The notes: generated by a model not told the origin, from the letters alone. DNA of 48,258 nucleotides from an uncultured Lachnospiraceae bacterium (GCA_902777355.1 CACYTU010000068.1:1-48258); one strand, 5' to 3'; numbered from the stretch's first letter, positions 10,288-20,268 are shown. Numbers and translations are program-made.

Positions 10288-11925
10288 ATGATTTCAGCTA
10301 ATGGAGTAACACTCCGCCTGGGCAAAAAAGCCCTTTTCGAAGATGTATCGATCAAGTTTACAGAAGGGAACTGCTATGGGATCATCGGCGCCAACGGCGC
10401 CGGCAAGTCCACCTTCCTCCGCATCCTCTCCGGCCAGCTCGAAACCACGAGCGGCAACGTCTCGATCACAGAGGGGCAGCGCCTTTCCTTCCTGGAGCAG
10501 GATCACAATAAATATGACAATCAGATCGTACTCGACACAGTCATTCAGGGTAATCCCCGTCTGTTCGAGATCCGCGCCGAGAAAGATGCCCTCTACGCAA
10601 AAGAGGACTTCTCCGATGAGGACGGAATCCGTGCCAGTGAACTCGAGACCGAGTTCGCCGAGATGGACGGATGGGAGGCCGAGTCCAACGCGGAAGCCCT
10701 TCTCAACGGTCTGGGAATCGAGACAGAGCTCCACGGTTATCTGATGCGCGAGATCACCGGTGCCCAGAAGGTCAAGGTTCTTCTTGCCAGGGCTCTTTTC
10801 GGCAATCCCGATGTCCTGCTTCTCGACGAGCCTACCAACCATCTGGATCTGGATGCCATCAACTGGCTGGAGGAGTTCCTGATCAACTTTCCCAACACCG
10901 TGATCGTCGTTTCCCACGACCGCTATTTCCTGAACAAGGTCTGCACCTATATCGCGGACATAGACTACGGAAAGATCACGCTCTATGCCGGTAACTACGA
11001 CTTCTGGTACGAGTCCTCCCGTCTGCTGATCCGGCAGATGAAGGAAGCCAACAAAAAGAAGGAGGAGAAGATCAAGGAACTCAAGGAGTTCATCTCCCGT
11101 TTCTCCGCCAACGCCTCCAAATCCAAACAGGCGACAAGCCGCAAGCGCGCCCTGGAAAAGATCCAGCTCGACGAGATCAAGCCTTCCAGCCGCAAATATC
11201 CCTATATTGATTTCCGGCCCGACCGGGCGATCGGAAACGAGGTTCTCACTGTCAGCGGCCTCTCCAAGACCATCAACGGAGTGAAGGTCCTGAACAATGT
11301 CTCCTTCGTCATGGGCCACGACGACAAGATCGCTTTCGTCGGAAGCCAGGAGCTGTCCAAGACCACCCTGTTCGAGATCCTCATGGGCAACATGGAACCC
11401 GATGAAGGCACCTACAAGTGGGGCATCACGACCAGCCAGGCATATTTCTGCAAGGACAACACGCGTGAGTTCGACTCCAGCCTGACGATCACAGAGTGGC
11501 TGACCGGCTTCTCTCCCATCAAGGATGTGACTTACGTCCGCGGATTCCTTGGCCGTATGCTCTTTGCCGGCGAGGACGGCGTCAAACATGTCAACATCCT
11601 CTCCGGAGGTGAGAAAGTCCGCTGCCAGCTGTCCAAGATGATGATCAGCGGAGCCAACTGCCTGATCTTTGATGAGCCCACCAACCACCTGGATATGGAA
11701 TCCATCTCCGCCCTCAACGACGGCATGATGCGCTTCCCCGGTGTCGAGCTCTTCGCCTGCCGCGACCATCAGGTCGTGCAGACCACAGCAAACCGCATCA
11801 TCGAGATCCTTCCCGACGGAACCATCATCGACAAGGTCTCCACTTACGACGATTATCTCGAGGCCAATGCCGATGCCAGAAAGCGCACCGTCTACATCGC
11901 CTCCAGAGACGAAGACAGCAACTGA
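10288..11925 (+). CDS. ABC-F family ATPase (YbiT-like)
   Basis: Cytoplasmic twin-ATPase of the ABC-F class (no membrane domain), which acts on ribosomes; best match in layout is YbiT. 545 residues. The first ATPase domain has GANGAGKS (Walker A) and LLLDEPTNHLDLDAINWLEEFL (Walker B). A charged linker follows (KKKEEKIKELKEFISRFSANASKSKQATSRKRALEK), then the second domain with LSGGEKVRCQLSKMM and LIFDEPTNHLDMES. Odd: the second Walker A reads GSQELSKTT rather than GxxGxGK(S/T), and the last H-loop is FACRDHQ; I recall similar changes in clostridial relatives. The start at 10288 follows GAGGT by 11 bases; the frame is open further upstream but without similarity. It is a single-gene unit with a strong terminator. 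Confidence 0.92.
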   Translation: MISANGVTLRLGKKALFEDVSIKFTEGNCYGIIGANGAGKSTFLRILSGQLETTSGNVSITEGQRLSFLEQDHNKYDNQIVLDTVIQGNPRLFEIRAEKDALYAKEDFSDEDGIRASELETEFAEMDGWEAESNAEALLNGLGIETELHGYLMREITGAQKVKVLLARALFGNPDVLLLDEPTNHLDLDAINWLEEFLINFPNTVIVVSHDRYFLNKVCTYIADIDYGKITLYAGNYDFWYESSRLLIRQMKEANKKKEEKIKELKEFISRFSANASKSKQATSRKRALEKIQLDEIKPSSRKYPYIDFRPDRAIGNEVLTVSGLSKTINGVKVLNNVSFVMGHDDKIAFVGSQELSKTTLFEILMGNMEPDEGTYKWGITTSQAYFCKDNTREFDSSLTITEWLTGFSPIKDVTYVRGFLGRMLFAGEDGVKHVNILSGGEKVRCQLSKMMISGANCLIFDEPTNHLDMESISALNDGMMRFPGVELFACRDHQVVQTTANRIIEILPDGTIIDKVSTYDDYLEANADARKRTVYIASRDEDSN

Positions 11926-11997
11926 CCAGCTGCTCTGTTCCCGCCTCTCTTGCAAGTCGAAAAAATGCATTGCGCCTTCTATGTCATAAAAATCAAA

Positions 11998-12036
11998 AAG
12001 GGTACCGCATACATGTGCGGTACCCTTTCTTTTTTA
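11998..12036 (+). terminator. Rho-independent terminator of the ABC-F gene
   Basis: Perfect 13-bp stem (11998-12010 with 12017-12029), six-base loop, then a T run to 12036. Confidence 0.92.
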
Positions 12037-12140
12037 TCGCCTGACCGCTGAAAGGCATCTCTTTCGCCTGACGGCGAACCGCGGCCTGCGGGAGTGCAGA
12101 ACTTCTCTGTTGGCACTCCATTGTGCCTTATATTTTTGCG

Positions 12141-12275
12141 TCAGTTCGCGGATGGCTCATCGGCTCATCACGCATCAATTCACGGAAGGCTCATCACACG
12201 TCAGTCCCCGGATGGCTCATCACACATCAGTTCACGGATGGCTCATCACGCGTCAGTCCCCGGATGGCTCATCAC
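12141..12275. repeat. 26-bp tandem repeat overlapping the ppk stop codon
   Basis: About five copies of a 26-base unit containing ATGGCTCATCAC and CAGTCCCCGG. On the minus strand the first copy encodes the end of Ppk (SDEPSGD) and its TGA stop; the further copies repeat this stop-containing segment downstream. Confidence 0.9.
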
Positions 12276-14658
12276 TTTTGCGCTCAGCGGGAATGAAAAC
12301 TCTGTCTCCGTGCGGGTGCAGGGCAAGCTGGGCTTCCTTCACAGCCTCGTCGCAGAACATGCGCTGGGAGTCGATCAGTTCCTTTCCTCTCTTGTCCACA
12401 CGCTCGTAAGTTCCGTCGCTCTTCAGAACATGGGCTTTGACCGTGTCGACCAGCTCCACATCGAGGATATGGATCACTTTGGCAACGATCTCCCTGTCTT
12501 CGATCGGGAAGAGGATTTCCACGCGGCGGTCCAGGTTTCTGGGCATCCAGTCCGCGCTCGCGGCATACACTTCGGGAGTTCCGCCGTTCTCAAAATAGAA
12601 GATGCGGCTGTGCTCCAGGAAATTGCCCACGATGGAACGCACATGAATATTATCGCTGACACCGGGTATGCCGACCTTGAGGCAGCAGATGCCGCGCACG
12701 ATGAGGTCGATCCTGACGCCCGCGGAACTGGCCTCATAGAGGGCAGCCATGATATCGGGGTCGCACAGAGAGTTCATCTTGGCTTTGATCAGGGCCTTCT
12801 CTCCTCTCCTGGCGTGCTCAGCCTCGCGCCGGATCAGATAGAGGAAGCGGTCCTTGAGCCAGAGGGGAGCCAGAGACAGGCGGTTCCAGTAGCGGGGCTC
12901 CGAATAGCCGGACAGCATATTGAAGGCGCTCGTGGCATCTTCGCCGATGTCATCCCGGCAGGTCATGAGGCCTATATCCGTGTAGATCTTGGCCGTGGAA
13001 TCATTGTAGTTGCCGGTCGCCAGATGCACATATCTGCGGATCCCGTCCTCTTCGCGGCGCACCACCAGGGTGATCTTGCTGTGAGTCTTGAGTCCCACAA
13101 GACCATAGATGACATGGCAGCCCGCGCGCTCCAGCATTCTGGCCCAGACAATGTTGTGTTCCTCGTCAAAACGGGCCTTGAGTTCGACCAGGACAGTGAC
13201 CTGTTTTCCGTTCTCGGCCGCCCGGGCAAGCGCCTTGATGATGGGGGAATCGCCGCTCACCCTGTAAAGAGTCTGCTTGATCGCCAGAACATCCGGATCG
13301 TCCGCTGCCCTGGAGACAAAATCCACGACCGGTCTGAATGTCTGATAGGGGTGATGCATGAAAATATCCCCGCCCCGGATCTGTTCGAAAATATCACAGC
13401 CCGCGGGCAGTCTCGGAATCTCCTGCGGCCGGGCATAACGGTTCTCCCTGAGCCATTCAAATCCATTGAGACCATAGATTTTCATCAGGAAGGTCAGGTC
13501 CAGAGGCCCGTCGATCTTGAAGATCTTGTCCTGAGACACCGAAAATTCCTTCTGCAGGAAGTCCAGCAGCCTTGGGTCAATATCTTCATCCACTTCGAGC
13601 CGGATCGCGTAGCCCCTCTGCCGCTTCTTGAGCTGTTTTTCAATCTCCACAAGAAGATCGGCCGCCTCGTCCTCGTCAATGGTCAGGTCAGCATTCCGTG
13701 TCACACGGTAGGGATAGGTGCAGATCACGTCATAATTCAGGAAGAGACTGTCCATGTGATACCTGATGATCTCCTCCAGGAAAATGATCCTGCGCATGGT
13801 CGTCTGCGCAGGGGCGGACTGCTCTCCGCGCTCTGCGGAAGCCGGATCCTCATTCTGTTCCGCCGGGAGTCCTGCCTGTGATGCCGTGACTTTCCCGGTG
13901 GCTTTTTCTTTTTTATTTTTCTTTTTACCGTCTTCCTTTCTCATAGCCGCCGCCTGGGCGTCGGTGATCTCCACCTCGGGCAGCTCCAGGATCCTGGGAA
14001 GGACATCGGGCACCTGAACGGTCGCGAACTGAAGAGCCGTCTTTCCTTCTTTTCCGTCTTTCCCGTCTTTTCCCTCTTTTCCGGATTTCTTCTGTTTTCT
14101 GGTATACCCGGGGATTCCCTTGCCGGTACCCGCCTGACGGGTCAAAAGGGCGCAGAGATTCAGGCTCTTGTTTCTGATCAGCGGGAAGGGCCTGGAATTA
14201 TCCACTGCCATGGGGGTCAGGACCGGAAATACGGCATTCTGGTAGAAGTCCTCGACAAAACTGCGTTCTTCCGGAAGAAGATCCTCGTATTTGTCCACGA
14301 TATCCAGGCCGTTTTCGCGAAGTCCGGGGACAAGCTGACGGTTATAGGTCGTATACTGCCTCTGCATGAACTTATGTGTCTCCGCAAGGATCGCGGTCAG
14401 CTGCTCTCCGGCGGTCATTCCCGCGATATCCCTCTTTCTGTATCCGGCATTCTGCATATCCTGGAGGGACGCGACCCGGACCATGAAAAACTCATCCAGG
14501 TTGGAGGCAGTGATTCCAAGGAATTTGAGCCGTTCAAACAGGGGGTTGTCCTTGTTTCTCGCCTCGCTGAGGCAGCGGCGGTCGAACTGAAGCCAACTCA
14601 GTTCCCGGTTATGATAATACTGAGGATTTGCATATTTTTCTGTGATTTCCAGCATCAT
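12253..14658 (-). CDS. ppk1: Polyphosphate kinase 1
   Basis: Reversibly polymerises ATP gamma-phosphate into polyphosphate. 801 residues, slightly longer than usual. The N-terminal domain opens YYHNRELSWLQFDRRCLSEA with SNLDEFFMVRV. The catalytic PLD-like domains carry HHPYQTFRPVVDFV, ELKARFDEEHN, KTHSKITLV (the likely phosphorylated His) and LATGNYND. Two charged low-complexity inserts (KSGKEGKDGKDGKEGK and an EDGKKKNKKEK stretch followed by an Ala/Glu-rich tract) interrupt the segment between the head and the catalytic core. Two ATGs stand together at 14658 and 14655 after GAGGAG; the second has better spacing. It is the last gene of the string DUF1385-prmC-prfA-ppx-ppk and is paired with its functional opposite, the exopolyphosphatase. 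Confidence 0.96.
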   Translation of the reverse strand: MMLEITEKYANPQYYHNRELSWLQFDRRCLSEARNKDNPLFERLKFLGITASNLDEFFMVRVASLQDMQNAGYRKRDIAGMTAGEQLTAILAETHKFMQRQYTTYNRQLVPGLRENGLDIVDKYEDLLPEERSFVEDFYQNAVFPVLTPMAVDNSRPFPLIRNKSLNLCALLTRQAGTGKGIPGYTRKQKKSGKEGKDGKDGKEGKTALQFATVQVPDVLPRILELPEVEITDAQAAAMRKEDGKKKNKKEKATGKVTASQAGLPAEQNEDPASAERGEQSAPAQTTMRRIIFLEEIIRYHMDSLFLNYDVICTYPYRVTRNADLTIDEDEAADLLVEIEKQLKKRQRGYAIRLEVDEDIDPRLLDFLQKEFSVSQDKIFKIDGPLDLTFLMKIYGLNGFEWLRENRYARPQEIPRLPAGCDIFEQIRGGDIFMHHPYQTFRPVVDFVSRAADDPDVLAIKQTLYRVSGDSPIIKALARAAENGKQVTVLVELKARFDEEHNIVWARMLERAGCHVIYGLVGLKTHSKITLVVRREEDGIRRYVHLATGNYNDSTAKIYTDIGLMTCRDDIGEDATSAFNMLSGYSEPRYWNRLSLAPLWLKDRFLYLIRREAEHARRGEKALIKAKMNSLCDPDIMAALYEASSAGVRIDLIVRGICCLKVGIPGVSDNIHVRSIVGNFLEHSRIFYFENGGTPEVYAASADWMPRNLDRRVEILFPIEDREIVAKVIHILDVELVDTVKAHVLKSDGTYERVDKRGKELIDSQRMFCDEAVKEAQLALHPHGDRVFIPAERKSDEPSGD

Positions 14659-14729
14659 CTTCTCCTCTTAATACTTCAGTGCTGTCACAAACTACATATG
14701 ATGGAAGCTTCGCGCTTATGTGTCTGCCC

Positions 14730-14840
14730 GATGCGCAGGTTCACGCGCGGACGCTCATGTAAGGGCGCTCAAATGCGGCGCTCATGCGAAGGCTCATTTG
14801 CGCAGGCTCATATGCGGACGCTCATGTAAAGGCGCTCATC
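14730..14840. repeat. Degenerate 12-14 bp tandem repeat between ppx and ppk
   Basis: About eight imperfect units of the form GCTCAT(A/G)TGCGGAC. On the minus strand each contains ATGAGC, and the TGA stop codon of ppx is part of the first unit. Confidence 0.8.
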
Positions 14841-16410
14841 GCTTTTTCTGCTTGATCACGGGTTTGATCCCGAATACTTCTTCGAAGAAATCCGCCCGCT
14901 TATCGAACAGGCCCTTTTCGAGGGAAATATCTTTTCCTGTCTCCACGGTGATGGTCATCTTGCGGTCCTGGATCCGGATCTGGAAGTCCCCGAATTTCTG
15001 CTGGTGAGACCGGTCCAGCGCGTTGGCAACACGGAGAATGGCCGTGAGACGGGCCACTGTCATGCAGGACTCCGCATCCAGAGACGGCTCTTCCGCAAGG
15101 ATTTTTTTATAGGCGAAATCACCGTGGTTGAAGCGGACGACACAGGCGACGATGGTCTGCTCTTTACCGGAGATTCCGATGATCTCCGTGGATTTCAGAA
15201 TGTTGTAGGAGCACTCGGCCAGATTGGTCATGCTGATATACTTGCCGCAGTCATGGAGAGTTGTGGCGATCTGCAGAAGAAGCCTCTCCCGGCTTCCCAT
15301 TCCGTGCAGTTTTTTCGTGCTCTCAAAAATCTTCAGGGCGATCTTACCTATGGTGCTGGATCTGTCTTCGCTGCCCTGATAGCGGCGGCTGATCTGTTCC
15401 GCACAGGCCAGGATATCCTTTTTAAAATCATGCGGCTCGTGCAGGTATTTGTGTTTTTCAGCATATTCATAGGCGATCCCGTCAGCCAGAGTCACGCAGG
15501 GAACCCAGATGAGTTCGGCATTCACACATTCTGTGATGCACTTGAGCATGATGGCCGAGATCCTCAGAAGAGGAATGTTGTCCTCTTCGATTCCCATCCT
15601 GTCTGCCAGATCATGGAGACTGTATTTCTCCAGGTCACCCAGAAAACGATAAAAATCAGACGAACTGATAAAGCCTCCTATGCGCTTTATCTTTTCAGGT
15701 GTGTCCGTCATGTGTTCCCGGAAGTTGTAGACCTGCTTGCGGACGACCTCTGAGATATAATCATCCACCAGTATGATATTGCTGATCTTGGTATCCTTCA
15801 GATATAGTTTTTGAAAAATCTGAAGATGGGAATTGACCATCTCTTCCACGAGTGCGGGGGTCTTGTGGCTGCCCGCCCCGATCCTGTGCAGCAGTTCATT
15901 GATGCGCAGGACTCCCAGCTGAAGGTTCTGAGTGAGCACCAGGCGGTCCTTTTCAAAGAGAGAAATCTGGATGCTGCCGCCGCCGAAATCAACGATGGCA
16001 GTGCTTCTTCCGATGACCCGGCTGAATCCCTCCCCTTTCGAGGCGATCGATTTATAGTCCAGGAAGCGCTGCTCGGAATTGCCCAGCACGTCGATATGTA
16101 TTCCCGTCTCCTGTTCGATCTGCCTGAGAACTACAGAGGCATTTTCCATATCTCTGAAAGCACTTGTGGCGTAGGCTTTATAGTCCCGCACACCGTAGCT
16201 GTCCATGGCTCTGCGGAAATCCAGAAGGATCCTTTTGACTTCCGCGACATGGGCAAAGCTGATCCTGCCCTGTTCATAGGTGTCGGTTCCCAGGTCGATC
16301 AGATGTATGATGTCATCGAGCTGACGGATTCCGTTCTTTTTGGAAAGTTCAAAAATCTTGAGTTCTACTTCGTGGCTGCCGACATCGATCGCGCCAAAAA
16401 GATTAGCCAT
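14836..16410 (-). CDS. ppx: Ppx/GppA family exopolyphosphatase with C-terminal HD domain
   Basis: ASKHA-fold phosphatase that trims polyphosphate (Ppx) and may act on pppGpp (GppA); cytoplasmic, 524 residues. The N-terminal phosphate loop is FGAIDVGSHEVELKIFEL, followed by the second ATP-domain motif AIVDFGGGSIQISLF. The C-terminal half carries an HD-type motif (IATTLHDCGKYIS). The start at 16410 (MANLFGAID) has GGGGGAAG just upstream; an 18-codon extension is open but lacks similarity. It stands 110 bases after prfA and before ppk on the same strand, consistent with a shared transcript. The relA gene elsewhere in the window makes a stringent-response link attractive, but this is inference. 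Confidence 0.92.
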   Translation of the reverse strand: MANLFGAIDVGSHEVELKIFELSKKNGIRQLDDIIHLIDLGTDTYEQGRISFAHVAEVKRILLDFRRAMDSYGVRDYKAYATSAFRDMENASVVLRQIEQETGIHIDVLGNSEQRFLDYKSIASKGEGFSRVIGRSTAIVDFGGGSIQISLFEKDRLVLTQNLQLGVLRINELLHRIGAGSHKTPALVEEMVNSHLQIFQKLYLKDTKISNIILVDDYISEVVRKQVYNFREHMTDTPEKIKRIGGFISSSDFYRFLGDLEKYSLHDLADRMGIEEDNIPLLRISAIMLKCITECVNAELIWVPCVTLADGIAYEYAEKHKYLHEPHDFKKDILACAEQISRRYQGSEDRSSTIGKIALKIFESTKKLHGMGSRERLLLQIATTLHDCGKYISMTNLAECSYNILKSTEIIGISGKEQTIVACVVRFNHGDFAYKKILAEEPSLDAESCMTVARLTAILRVANALDRSHQQKFGDFQIRIQDRKMTITVETGKDISLEKGLFDKRADFFEEVFGIKPVIKQKKR

Positions 16411-16520
16411 CTCTTCCCCCTTTTTTAAATGAACTGCTGAAGGCCTGAAACGGCAGCGGTCCATGCTGCCCCGTTTTTACGAATGAAACTTATATATGGA
16501 AATACCCATCATGGGAATTC

Positions 16521-17600
16521 TCATTCCGGCTCTCCCATTTTCAGGAGTTTTGCCGCCTGGTCCGCTGCGATCAGCGGATCGATGATATCGTCCATATCCC
16601 CGTTCAGGAAGGAATCGAGTTTGTAGAGTGTGCATTTGATTCTGTGGTCTGTCACTCTTCCCTGAGGGAAATTGTAAGTCCTTATTTTCTCGGAGCGGTC
16701 ACCGGTGCCAATCTGGCTGCGCCGCAGGTCTGCCTCCTCGTCGTGTCTGCGCTGCATCTCCAGATCATAGAGTTTGGATCTGAGGAGAGCCCAGGCTTTG
16801 GCCTTGTTCTGCAGCTGCGACTTCTCGGTCTGGCTGTAAATGACGATCCCTGTGGGATAATGGGTGAGCCGCACTGCCGAATCTGTCGTATTGACGCACT
16901 GTCCTCCGTTTCCCGAGGCGCGCATGACGTCGATACGGACATCTTTTTCCGGAATATCGATTTGTATGTCATCTTCGATTTCCGGGATCACAGCCACTGT
17001 ACAGGTGGAAGTATGGATCCTGCCTCCGGATTCAGTCACCGGAACGCGCTGTACGCGGTGCACGCCGCTCTCATATTTTAGGCGGGACCAGGCTCCTTTT
17101 CCCGAGATAATAAAACTGACCGACTTCATGCCCCCGATGCCGATCTCCTCGAAGCTGACTGTCTCGACACTCCAGCCGCGGCCTTCCGCGTAGTGGACAT
17201 ACATGCGGTAGACATCACCGGCAAACAAAGCCGCTTCGTCGCCGCCGGCACCTGCCCGGATCTCCACGATGACATTTTTATCATCGTTTGGATCTTTGGG
17301 AAGAAGAAGGATCCGCAGTTTATCCTCCAGCTCAGAAGCAGCCTCCCTGGCCAGTGCCAGTTCCTCCTTGGCCAGCGCACGCATCTCCTCGTCGCTCTCC
17401 TCTCCCAGAAGAGCCTGCGCCTCAGCCGCGTCCTCATCTGCCTTTTTGAAAGCCAGGTATGTCTCGACAACAGGAGCCAGCTCGCTCTGTTCCTTCATGA
17501 GCGCCCGGAAACGATTCTGGTCAGATGTCACATCCGGGCTCATCAGTTCCTGTGAGAGGTCCTCATAACGAAGGACCACTCCTTCCAGTTTTTCAAACAT
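16521..17600 (-). CDS. prfA: Peptide chain release factor 1 (RF1)
   Basis: Recognises UAA and UAG stop codons and triggers peptide release. 359 residues, full length. The anticodon-mimic PxT motif appears as PVT in [16 protein letters not shown], identifying RF1 rather than RF2, and the catalytic GGQ is in [18 protein letters not shown]. The start [15 protein letters not shown] at 17600 fits the family, with a weak ribosome site. prmC, which methylates the GGQ glutamine, lies upstream on the same strand, as in many Bacillota. The 17601-17865 gap is very AT-rich and probably holds a promoter, but I could not pick one confidently. Confidence 0.98.
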   Translation of the reverse strand: MFEKLEGVVLRYEDLSQELMSPDVTSDQNRFRALMKEQSELAPVVETYLAFKKADEDAAEAQALLGEESDEEMRALAKEELALAREAASELEDKLRILLLPKDPNDDKNVIVEIRAGAGGDEAALFAGDVYRMYVHYAEGRGWSVETVSFEEIGIGGMKSVSFIISGKGAWSRLKYESGVHRVQRVPVTESGGRIHTSTCTVAVIPEIEDDIQIDIPEKDVRIDVMRASGNGGQCVNTTDSAVRLTHYPTGIVIYSQTEKSQLQNKAKAWALLRSKLYDLEMQRRHDEEADLRRSQIGTGDRSEKIRTYNFPQGRVTDHRIKCTLYKLDSFLNGDMDDIIDPLIAADQAAKLLKMGEPE

Positions 17601-17865
17601 TCTATCTATTCACCCTGCAGGCAGAATCCTGTCCGGTTACTGTGTGTTCTTCAGCACCATGGTTTCCGCCAATATAAACAATATAAAAATAATAAATATA
17701 ATAAATAAAAATAATAAATATTAAACGAACGCAGTGCCGTTTCTTTACGGATAATTTTTATACAAATAGTTTATCACATTATGGCCAAAAATAATCCCAC
17801 TAAAACAGATCAGAAAAAGAAAGCGACAAAAAGGATCAGGGGATAAAGTAAAGCTGTCTGCCCTG

Positions 17866-18035
17866 TCGTCTGATCGTCCGTAGTCCGCCTTCAAATCCCG
17901 GATCATCCCCGGCTTACCGACCGGCTGATCGTCCGGAGTCCGCGTTCAAATCCTGGATCATCCCCGCTCACAGGCCTTGCTGATCACCCGGGATCCGCGT
18001 TCAAGACCCGGATCAAGACACGGATCATCCCCGCT
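17866..18035. repeat. Tandem repeat of about 54 bp overlapping the prmC stop codon
   Basis: Three to four imperfect units containing GATCGTCCG(G/T)AGTCCGC, TTCAAATCC(C/T)GGATCATCCCCG. On the minus strand the first unit contains the last codons of prmC (AQKRG) and its TGA. Confidence 0.85.
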
Positions 18036-18984
18036 TCTGGGCCATGCTGCAGACTGCAGTGACTATGCGGTCATTTCCGCCGTAGTCCTTGAGGACTTCT
18101 ATACCGTAATAACCGGCCTCCTGCAGCAGACAAGAGACCGCCTCCGCCTGGTCGTATCCGATCTCAAGCATCAGTCTTCCTCCTATCACAAGAAAGTCTG
18201 GTGCCTCACGTATGATTCTCCTGTAAAAGTCCAGTCCGTCCTGTCCGCCATCCAGAGCCAGCCGGGGTTCACAAATGCTCACCTCCGGGGCCAGTGTCGC
18301 TATAACGTCTGTCGGGATGTAGGGAGGATTGGAAATAATCAGGTCAAAGGCAGGCCTTTGCAGATTCAGGGCTGACGGAAAAGGAAATTCCGAAGCCGAA
18401 GAGTGCAGCGCAGGGGAATTTTTTTCCTCCGTATCTGACAGGGCTGCGAAGAGATCCCCCTGAAGCCACACGGCCCGGTCCGACAGTCCCAGACTTTCTC
18501 CATTCCTGCGGGCGATCTCGAGCGCCGCCCCGGAAATGTCTGTTCCCACGCCCTGGCAGCCGTTTGTATAGCGGAGCAGACTCAGCAAAATACACCCGCT
18601 GCCGGTACAGAGGTCAAGGATACGTGAGCCGTCGTCGATCAGCCTCAGGGCCTCTTCCACCAGGTTCTCCGTATCCTGCTCCGGGATCAGGACATCCTCA
18701 GACACCACAAAGGGCAGTCCCATAAAGGACTGCTCTCCGATAATGTAAGCCAGCGGCTCTCTGGCCGACCTGCGCCTTGCCGCCTCCAGAAAAGCCCCTC
18801 TTTTTTCTTCGCCGACGGGGCTCTCCGGGTCGGACAGCAGTCGATTTGTATTGATACCGCAAAAGTGCTCCAGAAGCAGCCGGGCATCCAGACGTCCGTC
18901 CTCGAGTTCCTCCAGAAGCGCCGCTCCTTCCTCATAGACCTGGCGGCAGGAATATTGCTTTTCCGGTCCGGATAATGATTTCAT
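18025..18984 (-). CDS. prmC: Peptide chain release factor N5-glutamine methyltransferase
   Basis: SAM-dependent methylation of the GGQ glutamine of release factors; HemK/PrmC family, 319 residues. The N-terminal helical domain binds the factor (ARLLLEHFCGIN); the Rossmann domain has ILDLCTGSGCILLSL (SAM site) and the diagnostic NPPY in DLIISNPPYIPTD. There is a low-complexity insert (SDTEEKNSPALHSSASEFPF) just before the NPPY strand. The gene starts 30 bases after the DUF1385 gene and precedes prfA, its substrate gene. Confidence 0.96.
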   Translation of the reverse strand: MKSLSGPEKQYSCRQVYEEGAALLEELEDGRLDARLLLEHFCGINTNRLLSDPESPVGEEKRGAFLEAARRRSAREPLAYIIGEQSFMGLPFVVSEDVLIPEQDTENLVEEALRLIDDGSRILDLCTGSGCILLSLLRYTNGCQGVGTDISGAALEIARRNGESLGLSDRAVWLQGDLFAALSDTEEKNSPALHSSASEFPFPSALNLQRPAFDLIISNPPYIPTDVIATLAPEVSICEPRLALDGGQDGLDFYRRIIREAPDFLVIGGRLMLEIGYDQAEAVSCLLQEAGYYGIEVLKDYGGNDRIVTAVCSMAQKRG

Positions 18985-19014
18985 TCTTTCTCCGCTTTTA
19001 AAAAAATATGATGG

Positions 19015-20268
19015 TCATTTGCAATCAGCTGAGGCAGCCGCAGAGCAGGATCCCTTTGTATCCTGAGATTCTGTCTGTCCTGTTCCGAATTCCTTCTCCA
19101 GATAAGCCCGCCAGTCAAAGACCGCGTTGACAGATTCTATGGCTACAGCCAGCATTTCCTCATCGGGCTCTTTGGTCGTCAGTCCCTGAAGCCATAAGCC
19201 TGGTTTGGACAGGAGCGCGATCAGGGGGTTGTCCGAGCTTCCCGCGAACCGGATTAGTTCATAGGAGATTCCCGAGATCACCGGCAGCAGCAGGATCCTG
19301 ATTCCTACTCTGGCGATCGGATTCCTGACCCTGATAAAGAAAAAGAGTACAATACTCACCATCATAACGAACAAAATAAAACTGCTGCCGCAGCGCTTGT
19401 GCAGACGCGTTGCCTTGGCGGCATTGTCCACAGTCAGCTCATGCCCGCTCTCCAGGCAGTTGATGCACTTGTGCTCGGCACCGTGGTACATGAAAAGCCT
19501 GCGGATATCCTTCATCATGGAAATCAGAAGAATATACCCCACGAAAATGCCGATGCGGATCACGCCTTCAAAAAGTGAGAGCAGGTTGGCATTTCCGATC
19601 AGATTGACCAGGCGGGAGGCAATAAAATAGGGAAGAACCATAAAAAGTCCGATTGCCAGGGCAAAGCTGAGAACCATAACTCCTGCCATCAGGATTTTCT
19701 CCAAAGGAGATTCCTCATCTGCTGCGCTGCCGCCGGCCTTCTTTCCGGAGTCTTCTGTACCACCGGACTCTTCCGCAGCAGACCCGGTCTCTTCCACAGC
19801 AGACCCGGACTCTTCCGCAGCCTTTCCGGTCTCTCCCGAAGAACCCCCGGCTCCTTTCACAGCAGCCCTTGTCTCTCCCTCAGCAGACCCGGTCTCTTCC
19901 ACAGCCTTTACAATCTCTCCCACAGCAGACCCGGACTCTTCCGCCTGTGGGGTGCTCTTGGTGCTCTTCTTTGCGGATGAAGCCTTCTCTGCCTCTTCGG
20001 GGTCATCCTCGGCGTAAATTGAAGCGGAATAGTCCGTGCACCTCAGCCCCAGAACCATTGAATCGATAAAGACAAATATTCCTCTTATAAAAGGGATCTT
20101 TTTCAGCGGGGAATCCGCGAAAAAGCCCTTGTATTTTTCTTTTTTCACTGTGATGCTTCCATCACTTCTGCGAACCGCAACCGCGTAGTCTTCGCCGTTG
20201 CGCATCATCACTCCTTCGAGAACGGCCTGACCGCCGATTCCCGAATTTCGCTGATTACATTTTTTCAT
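19015..20268 (-). CDS. DUF1385 family membrane protein
   Basis: Polytopic protein of unknown function found next to prmC-prfA in many Clostridia. 417 residues. The conserved N-terminus is SGIGGQAVLEGVMMRN; the conserved core is YHGAEHKCINCLESG with further Cys/His residues (RLHKRCGSSF), a possible metal site. About five hydrophobic segments: KKIPFIRGIFVFIDSMVLGL, then ILMAGVMVLSFALAIGLFMV, IRIGIFVGYILLISMM, FILFVMMVSIVLFFFI and IRILLLPVISGISYEL. Odd: an insert of about 90 residues (roughly 95-185) rich in Glu/Ser/Gly, with repeats of EESGSAVEETGSA, lies before the main membrane region and is not typical of the family. Confidence 0.92.
   Translation of the reverse strand: MKKCNQRNSGIGGQAVLEGVMMRNGEDYAVAVRRSDGSITVKKEKYKGFFADSPLKKIPFIRGIFVFIDSMVLGLRCTDYSASIYAEDDPEEAEKASSAKKSTKSTPQAEESGSAVGEIVKAVEETGSAEGETRAAVKGAGGSSGETGKAAEESGSAVEETGSAAEESGGTEDSGKKAGGSAADEESPLEKILMAGVMVLSFALAIGLFMVLPYFIASRLVNLIGNANLLSLFEGVIRIGIFVGYILLISMMKDIRRLFMYHGAEHKCINCLESGHELTVDNAAKATRLHKRCGSSFILFVMMVSIVLFFFIRVRNPIARVGIRILLLPVISGISYELIRFAGSSDNPLIALLSKPGLWLQGLTTKEPDEEMLAVAIESVNAVFDWRAYLEKEFGTGQTESQDTKGSCSAAASADCK

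Noticed and set aside
10294-13881. Long antisense frames opposite the ABC-F gene (10294-11970) and ppk1 (12094-13881)
   Set aside because: Both mirror conserved proteins read in the other direction; Val/Asp/Leu-rich composition typical of antisense frames.
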